DNA of 5,248 nt from Pseudomonadota bacterium (GTDB taxonomy: Bacteria > Pseudomonadota > Gammaproteobacteria > Steroidobacterales > Woeseiaceae): contig JAKSCZ010000125.1 of assembly GCA_022360335.1 (NCBI GenBank), forward strand, positions 1 to 5,248. The letters run 5' to 3'. The position numbers were made by a program, and so were the translations under genes. Below the pieces are notes generated by a model, which searched no databases, had not been told where the DNA came from, and saw only the letters and a program-made list of their open reading frames with translations. The first letter of the stretch is position 1, and each line of letters opens with the position of its first letter. Shown here one piece after another: positions 1-5,248 of the stretch.

Positions 1-184
1 CAAGCTGATCTGTACGATTGGCACGTCGACCCCCATGCGTTACCGGGCGCGCACATCCTCACCCGCCGAGTCACTTTACGATTTTCGATATTTTTTCGCA
101 AACCAGGTTTTCGCGAGCGCGGAACGGCCCACCTCGACGGGCGCCGGCCCGGCCCGACGTTGTCATCATTAAATTGTTGATTAA

Positions 185-268
185 TCGATATTATCCGATT
201 GTTACGGCCGATCGCTCCGGCTTCGTCGCCAGCCGGAGCAATCGCGTAGGCTATCCAATTAATATCGA
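185..268. repeat. Nested dyad: outer arms flanking the stem-loop
   Basis: TCGATATTA (185-193) and TAATATCGA (260-268) are perfect 9-bp inverted arms. They lie exactly symmetrically about the centre of the 209-244 stem-loop (both centre on 226.5), leaving two unpaired 15-base segments (194-208 and 245-259). The arrangement is seen directly. Whether it folds as one RNA, is a paired operator, or is a degraded small palindromic element is not known. Confidence 0.55.
209..244. repeat. Stem-loop (13 bp with one mismatch, 8-nt loop)
   Basis: GCTCCGGCT (214-222) and AGCCGGAGC (231-239) are perfect reverse complements around an 8-base loop. Beyond a C/A mismatch (213/240), CGAT (209-212) pairs with ATCG (241-244). 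There is no T-run after the stem on either strand, so it does not look like an intrinsic terminator. It could be an RNA structure or an operator-like dyad. The pairing is directly visible; the role is unknown. Confidence 0.8.
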
Positions 269-476
269 AAATTTTGCGCGAAACCCGGACTCGACAGCTC
301 ATCGGAGACGCGCCCCCGCCGCCCCCCGGAGGCCGTGCCCGGGCGCCTCTCGCCGCGTGCGTTTTCTCTATTAATTTCTTGTTTTATAAATTTTTTTCCA
401 AGTTTCAGGCGAGTCGTGGCAACCCCAGCCACGGGGCATATCGAGTCCCAATTGAGAAAGAATATCGATAATTCCT

Positions 477-485
477 TGCTAGAAT
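477..485 (+). promoter_or_regulatory. Possible extended -10 promoter for the receptor gene
   Basis: TGCTAGAAT matches the extended -10 form TGnTATAAT with one mismatch in the hexamer. No -35 hexamer lies at the usual distance; TTGAGA (452-457) is 22 bases upstream of the hexamer, too far for a standard sigma-70 promoter. Transcription would start near 492 and give a leader of about 107 bases. A second weak candidate is TATAAA (385-390) with TTTTCT (362-367) at 17-base spacing. This is pattern matching only. Confidence 0.3.
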
Positions 486-581
486 TTCGAAAATTTCGTA
501 TTCTCCGCGAGGTATCCGACCCGCCAGGGCGGCTTACTCACAACAGAACCATGTGCTCTCATGAAGACGGCAAAGATTCAG

Positions 582-596
582 GGAGCGGGGGGCTCC
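582..596 (+). promoter_or_regulatory. Hairpin spanning the ribosome-binding region of the receptor gene
   Basis: GGAGC (582-586) can pair with GCTCC (592-596) around a loop of five G, ending two bases before ATG 599. The best Shine-Dalgarno core, GGAG (582-585), sits in the 5' arm and is 13 bases from the ATG, which is longer than usual. The G-run 587-592 is an alternative purine-rich site at 6-base spacing. Folding could limit ribosome access or shorten the effective spacing. Confidence 0.4.
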
Positions 597-598
597 AA

Positions 599-3583
599 AT
601 GATCACGTTCCGACTATTCAGCGAAAAAATCCAAAATCTCCGCGGTTTCAGCTGGCGGCCAGCCGTTGTCGCCGCCGTCTCGATACTGCCGGTCGCGGTT
701 CCTGAGGTCGTTCACGCACAGGATGACGGACAGGTGCTCGACGAAATCACGGTGACCGCTAAAACGGGCACCAACATACGCGGCGCCGAGCTCATCGGCA
801 GCGCCGTTCAGACCATCGACAGCAAGAGCCTGGCCGAAAGCGGAAAGACGGGCATCGGCGACTACCTCAGGGAACTGCCGGTCAATTTTGCGGGCGGCGT
901 CGGCATGTCCGACAACACGCAGAGCGGGCAAGACGCCGGCTCGGCCGGCGCCAACCTGACCGGCGGCCAGGGCGTCAACCTGCGCGCGCTGGGGGCGCTT
1001 TCCACCCTGGTCCTGATCAACGGCCGGCGCGCCGCTGCATCGGGTCAGTTCGGCGATTTCGTGGACGTGTCGACCATTCCCGTTGCCGCTATCGAACGCA
1101 TCGACATCCTGCAGGACGGCGCATCGGCCGTCTACGGTTCGGACGCGGTCGGCGGTGTCGCCAACTTCGTCCTGAGGCGCAGCATCGACCGCCCGGTGAC
1201 CACGCTGAAGTTCGGACCCGCGACACAGGGCGGCGGCGAGGAGCTTTTCGCCAACCAGTTGATCCCGCTCGAATGGGACTCGGGTAACATGGTCATCGGC
1301 GGTGAATACTATTCGCGCAATGCCGTGAAGCAGACCGACCGCGATCCCTACTCGGGCGGCAGCGACTATTCCGGAATCGGAGGCATCGACTGGCGCTCCT
1401 TCAATGCCCGGCTTTCGCCGCAGGCGAATATTTACCTCGGCGGGCCCGGCAGCACCTCGGGTGCGTCCCCGGTCGGCGCCGTCGTCCCTGCGGGTTCGAA
1501 CGCTGCCCTGACCGGCGCCGGCCTCGTTCCCGTAACGGACGGCATCGGCAATACGGTCAACGTTTTCGACGCAACCGACATCATTCCTGAAATCGAGCGA
1601 TATTCCGTTTTCGCATCCCTCGATCACACCTTCGGCTCGGGCGTCGAACTGTTTGCGGACGCGCGTTTCTCGCATCGGGAGCATTTCTACAACAACGGCT
1701 ACGGATCGTTGCTCAGCGCCGCCTTAACGCCTGCCAGCCCCTACTACATCGCCGGCATCGATCCGAGCCTGACGGACGCGGGAGGCAATATCGGCTTCGG
1801 CTATCAGTTCGACGACCGCCCGGAAACGCGCGAGGGCACCGTCGACAGCATCGACGCAACGGTCGGTCTCAGATTCGATATCTTCTCGGACTGGCAGCTC
1901 CAGACCGCACTGACCTATTCGGACATAGACCAGAACCGCTTCGAAACCAAACCGCGCGCCGTCGACGTTTCCCGTTTGAATTATCTCGACTGCGCACTCG
2001 GCAGCACGAACCCGGACTGCGCGGCGGCCGGAGCGACGCCTTTCAATCCCTGGTCGACCGATCCGCTGACGGCCGCACAGATCGACGAGTACTTCGGCTT
2101 CGAAAACCTGGACTTCAATTCCGACCTGATGCGGCTGACCGCACAGATCGACGGCACCCTGGCGACCCTGCCGGCCGGCGAAGTGCTGGTCGCATTCGGC
2201 GCGGAGTTCCGCAGTGAAGAGATGGACGGTTTCCTGACCGAAACCACGATCAATCCGACACCGGGCGAAGGTCCGTATGAAAAAACCAGCCGTGACGTCG
2301 TCTCGGTATTCACCGAATTCCAGATACCGCTGCACGAAACGCTCGATGTGACCTTGGCCGGACGATACGAGGAGTTCACGCACAACTACGCCAGCGAGTA
2401 CGACGACTTCAATCCCAAATTCGGCGTGAACTTCCGTCCGGCCGACGGCTTGAAACTGCGCGCCTCCTGGGGCACCTCGTTCCACGCGCCGCCCATGCGC
2501 TTCGAAAACGACGCTCCGCAACCGGTACCCGGCGGCAACGCGTCGTTCATGCTGAACGTCTCCCGATTCGGCCCGTGTGACTCGACGCTCGTGACCTTCA
2601 ACGGCATCATCGGCACCCCGGGCACTCCGGGCGGACAGTGTTCGTTTACGCTGCTCATCAATTCCGGCGGCGCGGGTCCGGGCGTTCTCAAACCGGAAGA
2701 AGCCACGACCTGGACGCTCGGTTTCGACTACGCACCGCCGGGTATCGAAGGACTCAATATCAGCCTGAGTTACTTCGATATCGAGGTCGAGGACCGCATT
2801 CAGCGCATTCAATCGGGTACGCTGGACGGCATTCTGGCGGAGTGGTTTTCCACCAACGGCGGCGGTGCGTTCCAGAGCGCCCTGACCGTACCCACGCTCG
2901 AACAGGCGCAGGCGGCGGTCGACAATCCGAAGTTCCTCGGCACCTTCGGCCCTCCGTTCGCCAACACGCCTGCCGACATCCAGTTGATCGTCAACGCGAC
3001 GCAGCTCAACATCGCGGCACTCAGAGAATCCGGTTTCGATTTCGGCGTCAGTTACGACTTTCCTGCATCGGACAGTCTCGATCTCGGCCTGTTCGCGTAC
3101 GGCACCTACCTCAGGAAGTACGAATTGCAGGCCGCGCCGGGGCTGGACTTCATCGACAACCTCGGCAAATACACGTCGTTCGGTTCGCCGGTTCAGCTGC
3201 GTTCCAAGCAGGGCATACGCGCGACGACCGGGACCTTCGACGGTGTGCTGACCTTGAATTACGTCGACAGTTACGAGTGCGCGACCGGCAGCTGCTTCGT
3301 TGCCGATGCGGGAACCGGCTTGCCCGTGATCAATACGGCGCCGGTGCCGATCGACTCCTGGCTGACCGTCGACCTCAGCCTCGGCCTGGAGCTGTCGGAC
3401 TTCGGCAACGGGATTTTTACCGACGGGGCCCGGATCAGCCTCTCGGTCAACAATCTCTTTGACGAGGACCCCCCGTTCATCGACGCCGGCGGAACCGGCG
3501 ACCCGCGCGCCCCGGCCTACGATCCGAACAACCATACGATCATAGGCCGAACGGTCGGTCTGACGTTTACGAAAGAATGGTAA
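599..3583 (+). CDS. TonB-dependent outer-membrane receptor
   Basis: The 994-residue product is a TonB-dependent receptor: a 22-stranded outer-membrane barrel with an N-terminal plug, energised through TonB-ExbBD to import a scarce or bulky solute. Residues 1-40 form a signal peptide (hydrophobic core about 22-35) with likely cleavage after V-H-A40. A TonB box, DEITVTA, lies at 48-54. The plug spans about 55-195, with NLRALG (127-132), LVLINGRR (137-144), the IPVAAIERIDIL stretch (160-171) and DGASAVYGSDAVGGVANFVLRR (173-194). The barrel follows, with FNPKFGVNFRP (from 604), SWGTSFHAP (from 623), NNLFDEDPP (from 951) and an aromatic C-terminal Trp994, as expected for Bam-assembled barrels. All six cysteines fall in three close pairs (465/474, 660/681, 894/899). 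ATG 599 is preferred because the signal peptide starts there naturally. An upstream in-frame ATG at 551 lacks a visible ribosome-binding site and would add a polar 16-residue extension with atypical codons. The open frame continues further up to 335 in unlikely sequence. The ligand cannot be read from the sequence; the class is certain. Confidence 0.95.
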   Translation: MITFRLFSEKIQNLRGFSWRPAVVAAVSILPVAVPEVVHAQDDGQVLDEITVTAKTGTNIRGAELIGSAVQTIDSKSLAESGKTGIGDYLRELPVNFAGGVGMSDNTQSGQDAGSAGANLTGGQGVNLRALGALSTLVLINGRRAAASGQFGDFVDVSTIPVAAIERIDILQDGASAVYGSDAVGGVANFVLRRSIDRPVTTLKFGPATQGGGEELFANQLIPLEWDSGNMVIGGEYYSRNAVKQTDRDPYSGGSDYSGIGGIDWRSFNARLSPQANIYLGGPGSTSGASPVGAVVPAGSNAALTGAGLVPVTDGIGNTVNVFDATDIIPEIERYSVFASLDHTFGSGVELFADARFSHREHFYNNGYGSLLSAALTPASPYYIAGIDPSLTDAGGNIGFGYQFDDRPETREGTVDSIDATVGLRFDIFSDWQLQTALTYSDIDQNRFETKPRAVDVSRLNYLDCALGSTNPDCAAAGATPFNPWSTDPLTAAQIDEYFGFENLDFNSDLMRLTAQIDGTLATLPAGEVLVAFGAEFRSEEMDGFLTETTINPTPGEGPYEKTSRDVVSVFTEFQIPLHETLDVTLAGRYEEFTHNYASEYDDFNPKFGVNFRPADGLKLRASWGTSFHAPPMRFENDAPQPVPGGNASFMLNVSRFGPCDSTLVTFNGIIGTPGTPGGQCSFTLLINSGGAGPGVLKPEEATTWTLGFDYAPPGIEGLNISLSYFDIEVEDRIQRIQSGTLDGILAEWFSTNGGGAFQSALTVPTLEQAQAAVDNPKFLGTFGPPFANTPADIQLIVNATQLNIAALRESGFDFGVSYDFPASDSLDLGLFAYGTYLRKYELQAAPGLDFIDNLGKYTSFGSPVQLRSKQGIRATTGTFDGVLTLNYVDSYECATGSCFVADAGTGLPVINTAPVPIDSWLTVDLSLGLELSDFGNGIFTDGARISLSVNNLFDEDPPFIDAGGTGDPRAPAYDPNNHTIIGRTVGLTFTKEW

Positions 3584-3601
3584 GCCCCGGGTCCGCGACG
3601 A
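3584..3601. other. 18-bp gap between convergent stop codons
   Basis: The receptor ends with TAA at 3581-3583, and the minus-strand amidohydrolase ends with TGA at 3604-3602. The 18 bases between contain the palindrome CCCGGG but no stem followed by a T-run in either direction. No intrinsic terminator is visible, so the transcripts probably overlap at their 3' ends or end by Rho. Confidence 0.8.
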
Positions 3602-5140
3602 TCAGCCGAATACCCTGGCCTGCGCCGTCCGCAACGCCGCCGCATAGTCGCGGAACATCTTCTCTTCGTCGAGGCGCGTGTGTGTGCCGTGGTGGATCAC
3701 GGCCTTGCCTGCGACGAGTACCGTATCGACGTCCTGGCTGCCCCCCGCCACGAGGAACGACCGCAGCGGGTGTTTCACGAGCCGGTAGCGCCAGTCGTCG
3801 ATCGGGACGACGACGAGATCGGCCTGCTTGCCCGGCTCGATGGAGCCGAGCCTGTCGGCCCAGGCGAGCGCCGCCGCCGCGTTGCTCGTAGCCATCCGCA
3901 GCGCCGTGGTCGGCGGACAGAAGGTATTGTCGTTGTTCGCCTCGTTGTGGCCGAGATGCGCGTAACGCATCGCTTCGGGCATCGCACCCATGTACTCGAT
4001 GTTGCCGTCCGAGGACAGGGAGACCTTGATGCCGTCCTTGAGGAAACGGCCGATCTGCCCGGTCTCGCTGAGCGTCGATTCTCCGAGGTTGCCGTAGTTC
4101 GCCGGTGAGTGGCAGACCTTGACGTCCGCGGCGAGTATCGCCCGGTAGTCTTCCTCGTTGGCGTAGGCCGTATGCACGGCAAGCAGCCTGTCACTCAACA
4201 GATCGTGTTCGATGAAGCGCTCCACTGCCGATTTGCCGAAGACCCGGCGCATTGCCGGTTCTTCGTTCCTGAGCGGGCAGAGGTGCGCCGCGTACGGTGC
4301 GGCATCGAATTCGGCAGCGACGTCGCGCAGGGCGGCGAGCTGTTCGTCCGAACTGCCGAATGCGGCGAGTATCGACGGCATGCCGTCGACGAGGTCCGAC
4401 TCGTGTTTGTGCCACTTCTTCATCAGGTCCGCCCAGTCGCGGGCCTGCTTGTCGGTATCGGCGATGCGCTCGAAGCGGTCGGCGCCATTCGGAATCATGA
4501 TGTCCGATCCCCAGCGGCTGACGCGGATACGCATACCGAGCTCGATCGCGGCTTCGGCCATGGCGTCGGTCGAGTTCAGCGAACCGATATCTCCGATCGC
4601 GGTCGTGCCGGAGCGCAACTGCGTGTAGAGGCTCCATCTGGCGATGGCGAGCGCTTCGTCGTCCCTGAGCTTCTCGCCGACGTCGGCGATGCGGCCGAAA
4701 TAGCTCCCGAGCGCCTCGATGTCGCCTCCCCTGGAAAAAGGCAGGCGCACGAGGTCCGAGTCGTCGGGAAGGGCCGGATCCGGACCCTCGACGAAACTCT
4801 CGTGCCAGTGAGGATTGACGAGACCGGGCAGGATCATCCTGCCCGCAAGGTCGACGACGTCGTCCGCGGCCGGCAGCGGGTCCTGCGGCCCGCCGATCGC
4901 GGAAAACAGCGGCCCGTCGATCAGTATCCACCCGGTCGGCAGCACGCGGTTGGCCGGGTCCGCCGTATAGACGAACGCGTTCTTCAGCAGCAGCTTGCCG
5001 CCCGGCGTTCGCTCGCCGTGCGCACGCGCCCGGTCGGCGCCGAGCCCCGCCAGCCCGAGGGACGAGGCGGCAGTCAGGGTTGCGACGAAGGACCGGCGGC
5101 TGAGTTTGCCGGCAGTCCGGGACGCATCCTCAGAGGACAT
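3602..5140 (-). CDS. Tat-exported metal-dependent amidohydrolase
   Basis: The 512-residue product belongs to the amidohydrolase superfamily, in the branch of AtzA/TrzA-type chlorohydrolases and nucleobase or SAH-type deaminases. A twin-arginine signal (S14-R-R-S-F-V19, hydrophobic 20-35, likely cleavage after A-R-A40) predicts folded export to the periplasm. After it comes the small N-terminal beta-sandwich part (about 48-104), then the TIM barrel opened by ILPGLVNPHWHES. Predicted metal ligands are H111 and H113 (HxH), H286 (AAHLCP), H323 (LAVHTAY) and D378 (SSDGN). H344 lies in the VCHSP segment typical of the family. The C-terminal NAAAALAWADRLGSIEPGKQADLVVV block (about 420-445) is the usual family signature. 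Two departures stand out. P289 occupies the place where relatives have Glu in HxxE, and the usual HCPxSNxxL is altered to HSPANYGNL. GGAG six bases before ATG 5140 supports the start. The gene converges on the receptor gene, so a functional link is inferred. Superfamily and export are well supported; reaction and substrate are unknown. Confidence 0.93.
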   Translation of the reverse strand: MSSEDASRTAGKLSRRSFVATLTAASSLGLAGLGADRARAHGERTPGGKLLLKNAFVYTADPANRVLPTGWILIDGPLFSAIGGPQDPLPAADDVVDLAGRMILPGLVNPHWHESFVEGPDPALPDDSDLVRLPFSRGGDIEALGSYFGRIADVGEKLRDDEALAIARWSLYTQLRSGTTAIGDIGSLNSTDAMAEAAIELGMRIRVSRWGSDIMIPNGADRFERIADTDKQARDWADLMKKWHKHESDLVDGMPSILAAFGSSDEQLAALRDVAAEFDAAPYAAHLCPLRNEEPAMRRVFGKSAVERFIEHDLLSDRLLAVHTAYANEEDYRAILAADVKVCHSPANYGNLGESTLSETGQIGRFLKDGIKVSLSSDGNIEYMGAMPEAMRYAHLGHNEANNDNTFCPPTTALRMATSNAAAALAWADRLGSIEPGKQADLVVVPIDDWRYRLVKHPLRSFLVAGGSQDVDTVLVAGKAVIHHGTHTRLDEEKMFRDYAAALRTAQARVFG

Positions 5141-5146
5141 GGCAGG

Positions 5147-5150
5147 CTCC
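5147..5150 (-). promoter_or_regulatory. Ribosome-binding site of the amidohydrolase gene
   Basis: On the minus strand GGAG lies six bases before ATG 5140, which is good Shine-Dalgarno spacing. It places the start so that the twin-arginine pair falls at residues 15-16, a normal position for a Tat signal. Confidence 0.7.
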
Positions 5151-5175
5151 GTACGGGCGTGGGCAGGTGTGTCGG

Positions 5176-5204
5176 ATGCTATGTTCGTACTGCGCCGAAA
5201 TCAA
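5176..5204 (-). promoter_or_regulatory. Possible sigma-70 promoter of the amidohydrolase gene
   Basis: Read on the minus strand, TTGATT (5204-5199) and TAGCAT (5181-5176) each match four of six consensus bases at the ideal 17-base spacing. Transcription would begin near 5169, giving a leader of about 28 bases. The -35 element sits within an AT-rich block (about 5199-5222). Confidence 0.4.
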
Positions 5205-5248
5205 CAAAATTTCGATTTTTTTCCATGAGTGTATCCGGTGAGGTACTA

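Larger units (their letters stand above)
1..598. other. Non-coding region upstream of the receptor gene
   Basis: No reading frame here resembles a protein: the open frames are short, low in complexity and do not end or start sensibly with respect to neighbours. Composition is a mosaic of very GC-rich stretches (130-160, 305-360) and AT-rich ones (80-110, 165-200, 255-275, 362-400, 450-500). It contains a strong stem-loop within a wider dyad, several AATATCGA words on both strands, promoter-like elements and a hairpin before the start codon, all listed separately. No part of an upstream gene is visible, so this intergenic region may extend beyond the window. Confidence 0.75.

Noticed and set aside
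329..370. GAGGC/GCCTC stem followed by TTTTCTCT, considered as a terminator for an upstream gene
   Set aside because: The stem is only five pairs with an 11-base loop, and the T-rich stretch begins about 12 bases after it, so it does not fit an intrinsic terminator.
18..374. Small plus-strand open frame at the window start
   Set aside because: The translation is Arg/Pro-rich and low in complexity with no ribosome-binding site, and it runs through the AT-rich structured region. It looks like chance.
521..532. CCGCC-AG-GGCGG inverted repeat in the receptor leader
   Set aside because: The loop would be two bases, leaving at most a four-pair stem with a four-base loop; this is common by chance in GC-rich DNA.
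335..598. N-terminal extension of the receptor reading frame up to an ATG at 335
   Set aside because: The added residues do not resemble a leader or any domain, the codon use differs from the gene body, and a normal signal peptide begins at 599. No ribosome-binding site is seen for 335 or 551.
2638..3462. Plus-strand frame of 274 codons overlapping the receptor gene
   Set aside because: An out-of-frame shadow: Arg/Gln/His-rich translation, no family motifs, and wholly contained in the real gene.
1724..3535. Long open frame on the minus strand inside the receptor gene (603 codons)
   Set aside because: It is opposite a clear receptor gene, its translation is Arg/Val/Glu-rich without recognisable motifs, and GC-rich codon use readily leaves the antisense frame open.
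4191..4931. Minus-strand frame of 246 codons inside the amidohydrolase gene
   Set aside because: Arg-rich out-of-frame shadow of the true gene. It does not indicate a frameshift, because the 512-residue frame is intact from Tat signal to C-terminus.

Overview
The window looks like part of a Gram-negative chromosome, most likely proteobacterial. It encodes an outer-membrane TonB-dependent receptor of a type common in Gamma- and Alphaproteobacteria (sphingomonads, Caulobacter, marine gammaproteobacteria) and a Tat-exported enzyme. Coding DNA is GC-rich, with third positions mostly G or C. The flanking non-coding DNA contains strongly AT-rich patches. I cannot name the genus from sequence alone.

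Layout. Positions 1-598 hold no convincing gene. This stretch is rich in structure instead: a long stem-loop inside a wider dyad (185-268), repeated AATATCGA words on both strands, weak promoter candidates, and a small hairpin directly before the first gene. Positions 599-3583 (+) encode a 994-residue TonB-dependent receptor with signal peptide, TonB box, plug and beta-barrel. After an 18-base gap, positions 3602-5140 (-) encode a 512-residue metal-dependent amidohydrolase with a twin-arginine signal peptide. Positions 5141-5248 hold the promoter and ribosome-binding region of that gene.

The two genes converge tail to tail, so they are not an operon. They still make a plausible functional pair: the receptor would bring a scarce or bulky solute across the outer membrane, and the folded, metal-loaded hydrolase, exported by Tat, could act on it in the periplasm. 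Their outer flanks share short AT-rich words (ATCGAAA[A]TTTTG and TTGTTGATT), a weak hint of common control. The substrate is unknown. The enzyme keeps the predicted metal ligands of its superfamily but appears to have proline where related deaminases and chlorohydrolases have a catalytic glutamate, so a standard deaminase annotation would be unsafe.

There are no tRNA or rRNA genes, CRISPR arrays, insertion sequences or phage genes that I can recognise.
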